The position numbers were made by a program, and so were the translations under genes. Positions 7,961-16,291 of a DNA stretch of 64,000 nucleotides are shown here, one piece after another (the stretch's first letter is position 1; every line of letters starts with the position of its first letter). The notes under the pieces are model-generated. The model made no database searches. It had not been told where the DNA came from and saw only the letters and a program-made list of their open reading frames with translations. Source of the stretch: Caballeronia choica (lineage in GTDB: Bacteria > Pseudomonadota > Gammaproteobacteria > Burkholderiales > Burkholderiaceae); contig NZ_FCON02000007.1 in the NCBI RefSeq assembly GCF_001544535.1, forward strand, positions 1-64,000, in the 5' to 3' direction.

Positions 7961-8280
7961 ACTTTCACCTCGAAATTTCGTGCGAAAGACCGCGTTGGAT
8001 TCTCCAATCTCCGGACCGGACTTTCAGTCGCGCTTCCGGCATATCGACTCTTTTTAGCATGTCTTTAAGGGCTCAGGATAGTGCTTCCGGGTATAACCTA
8101 GGCGAAAAACTGAATGCCGGACAACCTTGGCAAAACAGATGTCGTCGGTCCGGAGATCCTTGCCTGCTCCGGTGGCCATGGCACACGCATCAGTTCGCAC
8201 CGCCGTCGGTGGAAAAGCTCGGCGTCGAGAACGCTCCGCAAGGCGTTCGCCACAGCATCGCAACCGGATCAGCAGATGGA
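7961..8280. other. Intergenic region, no gene recognised
   Basis: 320 bp between the start of the Pro-rich protein gene and the end of the small membrane protein gene. It should contain the promoter of the former. The open frames here have no convincing start or domain, and I see no repeat. Confidence 0.5.
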
Positions 8281-8685
8281 CTATCCGAACATCCGCGCCC
8301 ATCCCGCACGAAGGCGTCGTGCGCGGTCTTCGAAGACATATGAGCCCGCCAGTGTCAGCAAACCCGATATCACACCCGTCAGGCCCGCTTCCGCAAAGGG
8401 GATACCGTAGTGATTCGCGTGCGAGTAGGCGTCGCCAAGCATTGTCAGGCAGCCGACGACCACCGCATTGCCGTATCGATTCGCGTAGAGCTTGGCCGCT
8501 GGCGTGAAGGTCAAGAGTACTGCCAGAATTCCGGTGGCGAAACCCGTTTGCATGGCAATCGTCCAGTGGGCAAGGCTCATGATATTGCCCCAACTCCCCG
8601 GCATGCATGTCATGCATGCGCTGGTCGGTTGCCAGAAACGTTGGATAAACAGCCTGATGCGATGCGTCCAATCACTTGACATCAT
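8281..8685 (-). CDS. Small integral membrane protein, unknown function
   Basis: 134 aa from ATG 8685. Three hydrophobic stretches are visible: 'FATGILAVLLTFT', 'NAVVVGCLTMLGDA' and 'AGLTGVISGLLTLAGSYVF'. A basic C-terminus (RARRLRAGW) follows. ATG 8685 follows GGGGA by five bases; starts at 8706 and 8721 would add 7-12 residues. A Cys-Met-Thr-Cys-Met cluster precedes the first membrane segment. I do not recognise the family. Confidence 0.6.
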   Translation of the reverse strand: MMSSDWTHRIRLFIQRFWQPTSACMTCMPGSWGNIMSLAHWTIAMQTGFATGILAVLLTFTPAAKLYANRYGNAVVVGCLTMLGDAYSHANHYGIPFAEAGLTGVISGLLTLAGSYVFEDRARRLRAGWARMFG

Positions 8686-8850
8686 GTATTCCCCATCGAT
8701 GCTCATGTCCACTGGCGGCACAACCTGGCGTTGCCTTGAAGCTCTTTCAGGCCTGTGCCGGCCTTACAATTCAGGCAGCGGCTTCGAAAAGGTTCACATG
8801 ACAGACATCGCTCTTTACCACGCCTGCCCGAGCGATGACAGTTCGCCAGC

Positions 8851-9282
8851 TCAAGGGCGAGCCTCAAGCACCAGATTGAAGGCCGTTTCATGCGCGCGCC
8901 GAAATCCGGTAAAGCCGCCTTTTGTCACGACCTCGCGCAAGCGTGCTTCACCGGCTTGAGCACCCAGTGCCATCTGGCCTTCCTGAGAAAGCGAAGCCGC
9001 CGTACAGATCATTGTCGATGCCGAATAGAAAACTCGCCCGACCGCGTTGAGATTGTCCTCCAGCCTGTCGTTTGCAAATGGTTCGACGATCATCCACGTA
9101 CCGTCTGGTTTCAATGATCTCGCGACGTGCGCCGCCGCGCCGACGGGATCCCCCATATCGTGCAGACAATCGAAAAACGCGACCAGATCATAGTCGTTGC
9201 CGGGAAAGTCCTTCGCCGCGGCGATCTCGAACTTCACGCGATCCGAGACACCGGCCTCATTGGCCGATTCGCGCGCTCGCAT
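8851..9282 (-). pseudogene. Class I SAM-dependent methyltransferase, N-terminally truncated
   Basis: 143 codons corresponding to the C-terminal part of a methyltransferase of about 350 aa. Visible are 'DRVKFEIAAAKDFPG', 'YDLVAFFDCLHDMGDP' (motif with DCLHD), 'LKPDGTWMIVEPFANDRL', then 'GEARLREVV' and 'ETAFNLVLEARP'. The SAM-binding motif I (GxGxG) and the N-terminal winged-helix part are absent. An in-frame TAG lies nine bases before the first ATG at 9282, so homology stops abruptly. It is a remnant, possibly still transcribed at the tail of the bufferin operon. Confidence 0.75.
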
Positions 9283-9424
9283 TGGTTTTGAACTACTCCA
9301 AAAAAAGGCAGCACCTCGACAAGCTTGGAGCCTGCAGTTTTCAGCGATTGTGCAAAAAATTCACTTCCTCATGTCGTTAAAACTCCAGGAGCGCTCCGAA
9401 CTGTCATCACGACATTTTGGTCGC

Positions 9425-10153
9425 TCAGAAGGAGGTTGTGAATGCCGTCAGCCACATCGGGCTGACAGCGAGCACGGCCGCTTCGATCTGTCGGTCAAGG
9501 CCCGTGAGCACCAGCACCCCGAGCACCGCGAACACGGTTCCAAGCGTCACCTTCGCGATCTTGCCAAACGAAAAAAGTGCCCCTCGAACGCGTTCGAGCG
9601 ATGCCCTCGACACACCGCCGAGTATCATCAGCGGCAGCCCGGCTCCGAGCCCGAACAGGATCATCAGTAACGCGATATGACCGAGGTGCGTTCCTTGCGA
9701 GGCCAGCGTGGTCGCCGCGCCGAGCGTGGGTCCGACGCACGGACTCCAGACCAGCCCCAGCAGCAGTCCGATGCAGAACTGCCCGGCGAGTCCTTCGCCG
9801 CTAACACGGCCAAGCACATTCGTGCCGGCGCCGCTCAAACGCGATGTCATTTGCGCGAACACTTCCTGCAATCGCGGAACAAGCATCATCAGCCCGAACG
9901 CGATCATCAGCACAGCCGCCGCGCGCCGGAACGTCTCCGCGTCCAGTCCGAGCGACGCGCCGAGGGTCGCGAAGAAAATGCCGACGGCCGCGAACGACAC
10001 GCCGAGTCCTGCCGCGAGCGCCACCGGGCCGAACCGATGCGTGGAGAGCGCGGACGCGGCCAGGATCGGCAGCAGCGGCAACACACACGGCGACAAACTG
10101 GACGCCGCGCCTGCCGCGAAGCCGATGGCATAAGTGCTGGCGCCGAAGTCCAT
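9425..10153 (-). CDS. ccdA: CcdA/DsbD-like cytochrome c biogenesis membrane protein
   Basis: 242 aa, about six membrane segments. Paired cysteines are in 'SSLSPCVLPLLPILA' (near residue 23) and 'LVWSPCVGPTLGA', the redox-active pair of CcdA proteins that carry electrons from cytoplasmic thioredoxin across the inner membrane. The start overlaps the stop of the thioredoxin gene (same base 10153), so the two are coupled. In this position it would keep the periplasmic thioredoxin, and perhaps the Cys-rich bufferin, reduced. That functional link is inference. Confidence 0.9.
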   Translation of the reverse strand: MDFGASTYAIGFAAGAASSLSPCVLPLLPILAASALSTHRFGPVALAAGLGVSFAAVGIFFATLGASLGLDAETFRRAAAVLMIAFGLMMLVPRLQEVFAQMTSRLSGAGTNVLGRVSGEGLAGQFCIGLLLGLVWSPCVGPTLGAATTLASQGTHLGHIALLMILFGLGAGLPLMILGGVSRASLERVRGALFSFGKIAKVTLGTVFAVLGVLVLTGLDRQIEAAVLAVSPMWLTAFTTSF

Positions 10154-10539
10154 CAGAGTGCCTTGTCGAATGTTTCCCGGATCGCGGGTTCCTGCGTCTG
10201 GCCTGTCGAGCGCGCGACTTCATGCCCCTTTTTGAACACCACGAACGTCGATTGCTGATTGACCTTCAGCGCCTTCTTGAGCGCTGTCTCCTTGTCAAAA
10301 TCGGCGACGAAGATAGTGACTTGCTTCAGTTGCGGGTCGTCGGAAAGACGGTCGACGATGGGCTTCTGAACGCGGCAGGTTGGGCACCACGTGGCGTGCA
10401 GATATACGATCGTCGGTTTGCCCTCGGCTATATCGCGATCGAACTGCGCCTTGTCGTAGGGCTTCTGATCCGCCCACGCGCTCGACGCCATCGCGAGCAA
10501 CAGCCACGCCATTCCTTGTTTGACCCTAAGTGCTTTCAT
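10153..10539 (-). CDS. Periplasmic thioredoxin-fold protein
   Basis: 128 aa. A signal peptide (MKALRVKQGMAWLLLAMAS ending in 'AWADQ') precedes a thioredoxin domain with the active site WCPTC (near residue 51). 'VADFDKETALKKALKV', the cis-Pro strand 'QQSTFVVFKKG' and 'GQTQEPAIRETF' follow. CPTC with the neighbouring CcdA suggests a periplasmic disulfide reductase. It is one gene downstream of the bufferin DoxX gene on the same strand with a gap of about 100 bp. Confidence 0.9.
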   Translation of the reverse strand: MKALRVKQGMAWLLLAMASSAWADQKPYDKAQFDRDIAEGKPTIVYLHATWCPTCRVQKPIVDRLSDDPQLKQVTIFVADFDKETALKKALKVNQQSTFVVFKKGHEVARSTGQTQEPAIRETFDKAL

Positions 10540-10641
10540 TGGAACTCCATCATCCGGTTAGAGGCGGGCGAAGCCGGTACGGCATCGCCATATACGGATC
10601 GTAGGCTTTCGCCGTGGATTCCGCTGTCGATGCCGCTCATG

Positions 10642-11115
10642 TCACTTGATGCCGAACCAGTGGTCCAGAGACAGCTTGCCCGCACCGCGGCCAATGATGA
10701 TCAGCAGCAGTCCCGCCCACGAAAGATGCGTCGGCCACGCGTCGGGATAGACGAACACTTCGATCACCGTCGTCATGCCGAGCAAGGCGAACGCCGAAAA
10801 GCGCGAGAACAGTCCGAGCACCAGCAGTATCGGGAACAGATGCTCGGCATAAGCAGCCATATGCACGGCGATCTCCGGTGGCACGAGTGGCAGCTTGTAC
10901 TCCGTGCGAAAAAGCTCGTACGCGCCCGGCGTGATGGTCAGCAGTCCGCTGACCTTGGTTCTTCCGGAGAGGAAAAAGATCGCTGCGATGGCGAACCGCG
11001 CGACCAGCGACAGCAACGAACTGCTGACCAGTGCGTCAAGCATGGCGGCTGCGCGATTCCAGCGGTCCCGCAAGGTCGTTCGCGCGCTCGGCGCAGTGGT
11101 TCGGGTCGCTTCCAT
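10642..11115 (-). CDS. DoxX-family membrane protein (BufD-like) of the bufferin operon
   Basis: 157 aa with four predicted membrane helices. The DoxX signature is visible as '[16 protein letters not shown]' followed by '[21 protein letters not shown]', then '[15 protein letters not shown]' and '[21 protein letters not shown]'. DoxX proteins of this type close MNIO/DUF2063 (bufBC) operons. The role is probably in membrane handling or redox support of the peptide product. It lies 15 bp from bufC with a GGAG ribosome-binding site. Confidence 0.88.
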   Translation of the reverse strand: MEATRTTAPSARTTLRDRWNRAAAMLDALVSSSLLSLVARFAIAAIFFLSGRTKVSGLLTITPGAYELFRTEYKLPLVPPEIAVHMAAYAEHLFPILLVLGLFSRFSAFALLGMTTVIEVFVYPDAWPTHLSWAGLLLIIIGRGAGKLSLDHWFGIK

Positions 11116-11130
11116 GTAAGTCTCCTTCGA

Positions 11131-11901
11131 TCAGCGTTGCGTAGAAGAGGTGGTCGAGCGAAATGCGCCCGCCGTAATCAGGCTGCCGAGCAGTTGCGTG
11201 AAATCAAGGGACGGCTCGGCATCGAGCGCGGCATGGGCCGCTTCATCGAGCGTCTGCGATGCCGCGCATGCACCCAGGAACACGCAGCCGCCAGCGCTGA
11301 TGGGTTGCCACATCACACGGCCTGCCGGACGCGTGAGCAACACGCCTTCGCCGGACCAGTCGAGTTCCGCCGGCATGTCGGTCGCTTCGCGGTTGCAACG
11401 CCAGATCGTGTACACCGGTTGTTGCGGGAACCATAGCCAGCGCACGGCCCTCCGTAACGGGAAGACCATTTGTCCGAGTACCTCCGATGCAAGACTGGCG
11501 ATCGATGCCACGTCGAAGCCGGGCTCGTCGGCGGCGGTGTGCACGTCGGTCCATGCCAGATCGATCCGTGCGACGTTGCCGAGATACGGCAGTCGTCGTG
11601 CGTGCTCGAATGCGTCGAGGAACGCAGGAAAGTCCGCGCCGTAGTGAAGCAGCCGTGTATCCGTCGGCGGAGACTGGCGCACGTAACGTGCGGCGGCTGC
11701 GCGAAACCACTCCGTGCCGACAAGGCGCTCGACAGTGGGAAAGTTTGCGTGCAATGCATCGACGCAGCCCTTCACGACGGTATTCCGGTACACGGAAAAT
11801 CCCGGCTGCGCGACGAGCGACGCAACGACTGCATGATGTGCGCGGGTGTCATAAAGCGCGTCGACGAACGCGTCCTGAAAGTGACCAAGCGACGTGGTCA
11901 T
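11131..11901 (-). CDS. bufC: DUF2063 / BufC-type partner protein of the MNIO RiPP enzyme
   Basis: 256 aa. The N-terminal DUF2063 domain is recognised by '[11 protein letters not shown]' and '[20 protein letters not shown]' with '[20 protein letters not shown]'. This domain recognises the precursor peptide and delivers it to the DUF692 enzyme. It overlaps bufB by four bases. The ATG at 11901 is preferred to the upstream in-frame codon because of that overlap and the family start. Confidence 0.88.
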   Translation of the reverse strand: MTTSLGHFQDAFVDALYDTRAHHAVVASLVAQPGFSVYRNTVVKGCVDALHANFPTVERLVGTEWFRAAAARYVRQSPPTDTRLLHYGADFPAFLDAFEHARRLPYLGNVARIDLAWTDVHTAADEPGFDVASIASLASEVLGQMVFPLRRAVRWLWFPQQPVYTIWRCNREATDMPAELDWSGEGVLLTRPAGRVMWQPISAGGCVFLGACAASQTLDEAAHAALDAEPSLDFTQLLGSLITAGAFRSTTSSTQR

Positions 11902-12749
11902 TGCGCGACTCCGCAAACGTGAACGGCATCAAGCGTGGTTTGAGCGACGTTGCGTTCCGCGAGCATTGCGTGGAACGGCGGAATGTGATCGTCGCGTTCG
12001 ATCAGCGTGGGCCGCGCGCCGATTGTTTCGATCAACCGCTCATACAACGACCAGACTTCAGGGACGATCGGTGCATCGTGCGAATCGATCAGCAATGGGC
12101 GCTCGCCCGCTGCATCGGTACTGTGCCCGGCAAGATGGATTTCCATGACGGCATCCGCTGGAAAGGCGTCGAGGTACGAACTGGCGTCGAAGCCGAGGTT
12201 ATGGGCGCTGACGTATACGTTGTTCACGTCGAGCAGCAACCCGCATCCTGTTCTACGGCTGAGTTCGCGAAGGAAGTCGAGTTCGCTCCATTCGTGGCCG
12301 TCGAGTCGCAGATAGTGCGACGGGTTTTCGATTGCGATGCGCCGGCCGAGTACGTCCTGCGTCTGCGCGATGTTGCTGGCGATCCGCGCGAGCGCGACGC
12401 CGGTGCGCGGAAAAGGCAGCAGGTCGGGGTGATACTGGGCCCGCCATGCGGACCACGCGAGGTGCTCGGAAATCAGCGCAGGTTCGACGCGATCCGCGAG
12501 TGTCCTGAGCCGTTGCAGATGAGCCGTATCGGGCGGGCAGTCGGCCGCCAGCGACAGCGACACGCCATGCAGCGAAATGGGATGCCGGCTGCGGATCGCC
12601 TCGAGCCAGGCAAGCCGCGGGCCGCCGCCGACCATGTAGTTTTCCGGATGGACCTCGAACCACAGACCCTCTGCTGCGCATTCGTGAGCGGCCTGGTAGT
12701 GATCAGGTTTGAGGCCCAGACCGGCGCCCATGTCAGGTAGCGTCTTCAT
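11898..12749 (-). CDS. bufB: MNIO (DUF692) multinuclear iron oxidase, bufferin-modifying enzyme
   Basis: 283 aa. DUF692/TIM-barrel signatures are clear: '[12 protein letters not shown]', 'FEVHPENYM', 'SLHGVSLSL', 'ISEHLAWS', 'IENPSHYL', '[14 protein letters not shown]' and 'EIHLAGHS', which supply the His/Asp/Glu ligands of the iron cluster. Enzymes of this family oxidise cysteines of the BufA precursor to heterocycles. The ATG at 12749 follows bufA by 20 bp. It is coupled to bufC at the 3' end. In the family the product is a copper-binding peptide; nothing in this gene contradicts that. Confidence 0.92.
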   Translation of the reverse strand: MKTLPDMGAGLGLKPDHYQAAHECAAEGLWFEVHPENYMVGGGPRLAWLEAIRSRHPISLHGVSLSLAADCPPDTAHLQRLRTLADRVEPALISEHLAWSAWRAQYHPDLLPFPRTGVALARIASNIAQTQDVLGRRIAIENPSHYLRLDGHEWSELDFLRELSRRTGCGLLLDVNNVYVSAHNLGFDASSYLDAFPADAVMEIHLAGHSTDAAGERPLLIDSHDAPIVPEVWSLYERLIETIGARPTLIERDDHIPPFHAMLAERNVAQTTLDAVHVCGVAQ

Positions 12750-12769
12750 GATCGGCGCGCCCGGTGGAA

Positions 12770-13045
12770 TTACGATTGCATCGGCGTGAGTGAGCCCGTG
12801 CCGTGCGGCGTCTTGATCGTGGTGCAGGTTCCGGTCGGCACGTTCTTCCACGAATTGCCCTGATAATCCATCTTCGATGTGCCTGCGCAAGTGGTGCCCG
12901 CGCCAGCCTTGCAGTCGTTGTGGCCGGCCATGGCAACGCCATAGCATTTTTCCATTGCACCAGCCGCGGGTTGTGCCTGTGCGAAAGCGCCGGTAGCGAG
13001 CGAAGCGAGTGCGAGAGCGGCGGCAGCGAGTTTAAGGTTGGTCAT
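12770..13045 (-). CDS. bufA: Bufferin precursor, DUF2282 (BufA1-type) periplasmic peptide
   Basis: 91 aa. It has a Sec signal peptide ([20 protein letters not shown], then FAQA cleavage) and a DUF2282 core with four cysteines at 34, 45, 53 and 74 ('KCYGVAM', '[14 protein letters not shown]', 'PTGTCTT'), the invariant pattern of BufA1 peptides. In characterised members some of these cysteines become thiooxazoles and the peptide buffers copper in the periplasm. The gene heads the buf operon and has two perfect GTAACC-N16-CGAA promoter motifs upstream. The short Gly/Thr-rich tail after Cys74 is not conserved to my knowledge. Confidence 0.92.
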   Translation of the reverse strand: MTNLKLAAAALALASLATGAFAQAQPAAGAMEKCYGVAMAGHNDCKAGAGTTCAGTSKMDYQGNSWKNVPTGTCTTIKTPHGTGSLTPMQS

Positions 13046-13136
13046 GACGATTTCTCCAGAGACTTCGTTTCAGGGTAGGGTGGAGCACGCACAAGGGTGA
13101 CGAGGTAAGGCGTTGTGCTTGCGATCCGGAAGGTAA

Positions 13137-13162
13137 TTCGACAATTCACGATTCCGGGTTAC
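13137..13162 (-). promoter_or_regulatory. ECF sigma promoter motif, proximal (buf operon)
   Basis: On the minus strand GTAACC (13162-13157), 16 bases, CGAA (13140-13137). This equals the motif I recall for the Caulobacter SigF/metal-stress regulon. Transcription would begin near 13130, giving a leader of about 85 nt before bufA. The match is exact in both boxes and in spacer length. Confidence 0.75.
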
Positions 13163-13189
13163 AGCCACTACAAGATTTTTTCGTAGTGT

Positions 13190-13249
13190 TCAGATCGACC
13201 GGTCGTTCAGGGTTTTTGCCTTCCACTGCCAGAACACATATGGAGGCAT
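13190..13249 (-). CDS. Possible 19-codon leader ORF between two sigma motifs
   Basis: ATG at 13249 encodes MPPYVFWQWKAKTLNDRSI and stops with TGA at 13190-13192. It would be the first ORF on a transcript from the distal motif, about 20 nt after the expected start site. The ribosome-binding site is weak and the peptide resembles nothing I know. It may be chance. Confidence 0.2.
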   Translation of the reverse strand: MPPYVFWQWKAKTLNDRSI

Positions 13250-13276
13250 CAGCTTGATCGGGCGTCCGAGAGCTAA

Positions 13277-13302
13277 TTCGCCCGGTGCGAATGCACGGTT
13301 AC
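13277..13302 (-). promoter_or_regulatory. ECF sigma promoter motif, distal (buf operon)
   Basis: A second exact GTAACC (13302-13297) - N16 - CGAA (13280-13277) on the minus strand. The sequence TAATTCG is shared by both leftward copies at the -10 side. It lies 140 bp upstream of the proximal motif, so the buf operon seems to have tandem promoters. Confidence 0.65.
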
Positions 13303-13421
13303 ACGCGTCGAACAAAATTTTTGCGCATGATGAGGTACACGGTGATTCCGCGACTGCCGTCGGACTTTTTGCACGTCGTCATAGCAGCGTAGAATTCGCC
13401 AAAAAATAAATCACCCTTCGT

Positions 13422-13447
13422 GTAACCAAACCGCCCGATGGATCGAA
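13422..13447 (+). promoter_or_regulatory. ECF sigma promoter motif, rightward (sigma factor autoregulation)
   Basis: GTAACC at 13422-13427, 16 bases, CGAA at 13444-13447 on the plus strand. The -10 box lies just inside the longest reading of the sigma gene (ATG 13438), so transcription would begin near 13453. This implies either a downstream translation start or a non-functional motif. Confidence 0.6.
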
Positions 13448-14007
13448 CTACCGTTGACGCGACGTTGCAGGATAAGGAGGCGCACCTTCGCGCGTTGTTC
13501 CTCAAAGGGGGCGATGGCGACGCGGTGGCGTACCGGCGATTCCTGTCTGAACTGGGCGCGCATCTTCGTGGCTTTCTCAGGCGACGCCTGCACAGCCAGC
13601 CTGGCGATGTGGAGGATCTCGTGCAGGAAGTATTGCTTGCGGTGCACAACGGCCGTCAGACGTACCGCCCGCAGGAACCGCTTACCGCGTGGGTGCATGC
13701 GATCGCCCGTTACAAGCTGACGGACTATTTTCGGGCGCGCGCTCGTCACGACGCGCTCAACGATCCGCTCGACGACGCGTTCGAACTGTTCGCCGCGCCC
13801 GATCTCGAACCTGCACAGGCGAAGCGCGATCTGGGCAAGCTGCTGGAACAGTTGCCCGAGCGCCAGCGTCTGCCGATCGTGCATGTGAAGCTGGAGGGCC
13901 TCTCCGTTTCGGAGACGGCACGCTTGACCGGGCTGTCGGAATCGGCGGTCAAGATCGGCGTGCATCGCGGACTGAAGGCCCTGGCTGCAAAGATTCGAGG
14001 AAGATGA
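13438..14007 (+). CDS. ECF-family RNA polymerase sigma factor (SigF-like)
   Basis: 189 aa. Region 2 is visible as 'YRRFLSELGAHLRGFLRRRL' and 'PGDVEDLVQEVLLAVH', region 4 as 'LEQLPERQRLPIVHVKLE' and 'SVSETARLTGLSESAVKIGVHRGLKALA'. It overlaps the NrsF-type gene (ATGA) and diverges from the buf operon, the standard arrangement of a metal-responsive sigma and its regulon. ATG 13438 lacks a ribosome-binding site and lies between the boxes of a sigma promoter. A start at TTG 13465 (MQDKEAHLRALFLKG) fits family length better. AAGGAGG occurs at 13473-13479. Confidence 0.9.
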   Translation: MDRTTVDATLQDKEAHLRALFLKGGDGDAVAYRRFLSELGAHLRGFLRRRLHSQPGDVEDLVQEVLLAVHNGRQTYRPQEPLTAWVHAIARYKLTDYFRARARHDALNDPLDDAFELFAAPDLEPAQAKRDLGKLLEQLPERQRLPIVHVKLEGLSVSETARLTGLSESAVKIGVHRGLKALAAKIRGR

Positions 14008-14648
14008 TGAAAACGGATGACTTCATATCAATGTTGGCCAACGGCGTCACGCCAGTGGACCGGCATACGCTCGCCAAACGATTCGGCGTCGCGATGTTGA
14101 TCGGCGCGGCCGGGGCGACGCTTCTCGTTGCCGTGATCCTTGGCGTTCGCCCGGATCTCGTCGCCGTGGCCGCCACACCGATCTTCTGGGCAAAGATCGC
14201 GCTGCCGTTGCTGCTGATGATCGGCGCGCTCGTCACGTCGACTCGGCTCGCGAGGCCCGGCGTGGCGCCGGGCGGCGGCTGGCTGTTGATCGGCGTGCCA
14301 GTAGCGGCGGTGTGGGTCGCCACGCTCTATGTGCTGGCGTCGGCACCCGCTGACGAACGAATCGCGATGGCGCTCGGCAAGACCTGGCGCGTGTGTCCGT
14401 TCAACATCGCGATGCTGTCCGTCCCAGGGTTCATGGCCGTATTCTGGGCGCTCAAAGGACTGGCGCCGACCCGTCTCGCGATGACGGGTGCCATCGGCGG
14501 CCTCCTGGCCGGATCGACAGCCACGCTCGCTTACTGTCTGCACTGCCCGGAGATGGGCATCCCTTTTTGGGGCATCTGGTACGTGCTCGGCATGCTCGTA
14601 CCGACAGTTATCGGCGCCTTGCTCGGGCCGCGCCTGCTGAGATGGTGA
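14004..14648 (+). CDS. nrsF: NrsF (DUF1109) membrane anti-sigma factor
   Basis: 214 aa with six hydrophobic segments starting at 'FGVAMLIGAAGATLLVAVIL'. The DUF1109 pattern is seen in 'PIFWAKIALPLLL' and two cysteine sites, 'KTWRVCPFNIAMLSVPGF' and 'LAYCLHCPEMGIPFWGIWY'. The paired cysteines are thought to sense metals or oxidants and release the sigma factor. It overlaps the sigma gene by four bases, so sensor and sigma are made together. Confidence 0.88.
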   Translation: MMKTDDFISMLANGVTPVDRHTLAKRFGVAMLIGAAGATLLVAVILGVRPDLVAVAATPIFWAKIALPLLLMIGALVTSTRLARPGVAPGGGWLLIGVPVAAVWVATLYVLASAPADERIAMALGKTWRVCPFNIAMLSVPGFMAVFWALKGLAPTRLAMTGAIGGLLAGSTATLAYCLHCPEMGIPFWGIWYVLGMLVPTVIGALLGPRLLRW

Positions 14649-14791
14649 AGAGATGAGGACGTGAGAGCGCGCACCGTGGCGCGATAATCAAAGACGGTCG
14701 GGATCGCTATTGTCGAGCACGGCTACCCGATACCCCGCCGATCGATCGTGTCTGCCGGTAGCTCGCCGAGATACTGCTCGGTACGGACTAC

Positions 14792-15976
14792 CTAGTCCTG
14801 GCTTGTGAAAACCGTCAGTACCCCCGTGTAGCCGTAAAGGTGACTCCGTGCGATCTCGCCGCCGGCGAAGAAGCCCACCAGCGGCACCTCGCCCAAGGCA
14901 TCCCGGACCGTCTGCAGTTCCGCATGCCGCGCTCCAAAATGCGGCCCGCCGCGGCCCGAGCAACTGACATACAGGGCCCCAGACGGGTGCGTTGTCGTGC
15001 TGCCTTCCAGTTCTGCCCGGATTTCCGTCGCAATACGCACCAGATCTCGTCGGGCGGCCTCGGCATTGCGCGTGCAAAACGCCAGATGCATGCCTGGCTC
15101 GACCTGGTCCGCAATCGCCAATATCCGGTGCCTCGGATCGACGCCGACGAGGTGCCGCACGAACGTATCCGCGCCGAACTGTCCGGGCCACGTCGGCACA
15201 TCCTCGGCACCGGTGCTCAAGCCCACCAGCGTGGTCGACAGGGCCTGAGACAACTCATCGAATGACAGGCCATCGTCGAGCCCAAGATCCTGCAACACGC
15301 AATCGAGAGCGGGCTTGCCGTCCAGCGTGACCACCAGATTGCGTTCGGCCCGGGTGATGGTACGCACCGGCCCGGCAGGCTGGCAGCCTTGCGTCACACG
15401 TGAGATCAGACCGACCTCGGGCCCGAACAGCACGCCGGACAACCCGCCAGTGAACACGCCGTCCGCGAGGTGGAGCGGCCGGTTTCGCGCCGAGGACAGG
15501 CCGCCGAAAAGATAGCCTGTAGCCGTGCGGGCACTCAGTTCCTGCAGCAATTCTTGCAAGTCTGGCGTGGTGCCTTCGGCATGGACCAGCGCAGTATGGG
15601 CGACGAACCCGGAGGATGGCGCAGGCAGGGGCTGCTGGCCCGAGAAGAGCCGAAACGACTCTCGCGGCAGCGGCGCGACCATCAGCGCCAGGGCCGGTTC
15701 GTCGATATATTCGACCCCGCTGGCGGCCACGCCGACGCCGATCGTACCAACCCAGGCGATGCCGGGGTAAGCGTGGTGCAGTTCATCGAGGATGGCCTCG
15801 GACGCGGATGCGTAATAGTCGCTCAGGTAACACCAGCCGAGCGTGAACGGTGCGGAGACACGTTGCTCTGCCGCACTGGCCGCCATCCGGGTTTGAAGTT
15901 GCCGCTGACAGTCGGCGAGCGCGACCCGCCAATCGGCGTGAGCAGCGTGAGCATGGATAAACGAATCGCGGTTCAT
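14792..15976 (-). CDS. FIST-domain sensory protein
   Basis: 394 aa. The FIST N domain spans about residues 35-230 ('WVGTIGVGVAASGVEYIDEPALALMVAPL', broken here into motif parts 'GTIGVG' and 'DEPALALMVA', and 'LFGGLSSARNRPLHLADG'). The FIST C domain spans about 235-385 ('GADTFVRHLVGVDPRHRILAI' region and 'VGFFAGGEIARSHLYGYTGV'). FIST proteins bind small ligands such as amino acids and act with signalling enzymes. No signalling output domain is fused or adjacent, so its partner is unknown. ATG 15976 was chosen from family start spacing. Confidence 0.85.
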   Translation of the reverse strand: MNRDSFIHAHAAHADWRVALADCQRQLQTRMAASAAEQRVSAPFTLGWCYLSDYYASASEAILDELHHAYPGIAWVGTIGVGVAASGVEYIDEPALALMVAPLPRESFRLFSGQQPLPAPSSGFVAHTALVHAEGTTPDLQELLQELSARTATGYLFGGLSSARNRPLHLADGVFTGGLSGVLFGPEVGLISRVTQGCQPAGPVRTITRAERNLVVTLDGKPALDCVLQDLGLDDGLSFDELSQALSTTLVGLSTGAEDVPTWPGQFGADTFVRHLVGVDPRHRILAIADQVEPGMHLAFCTRNAEAARRDLVRIATEIRAELEGSTTTHPSGALYVSCSGRGGPHFGARHAELQTVRDALGEVPLVGFFAGGEIARSHLYGYTGVLTVFTSQD

Positions 15977-16291
15977 GGTACAAACCTGTCGAAGACAACA
16001 ATGCGCCCGTGACGACTTCGCCGTCGAAATGGCGGCTATGGGCAACCAATCGGTGTTTCAAGGCGTACTCATTGTGGGCTCGCACTCGAAAACAAAACGA
16101 TGGTAGCACTCCGACCCGTTCGATTTGCGACAGAACCCGCAGCCGAGAGACTGGCGGCCGTGCGCAAAGCCTCCCAGGCCCTTGCCGCGGCCCGGACCGG
16201 GCGACAGCAGTCATCACGGATTGGCGTTCCGGGATAGAAGCGTTAATGTAGTAGGCATGGTCCCCGTCAAACAATGCCGCGAGTGCTTCAT
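15977..16291. other. Intergenic region, no gene recognised
   Basis: 315 bp between divergently transcribed FIST and small hypothetical genes. It must hold promoters for both. I see no strong palindrome or small gene. Confidence 0.5.

Noticed and set aside
8054-8671. 205-codon minus-strand frame overlapping the small membrane protein
   Set aside because: Composition is random-like (Cys/Arg/His-rich) and the alternative frame encodes clear membrane helices.
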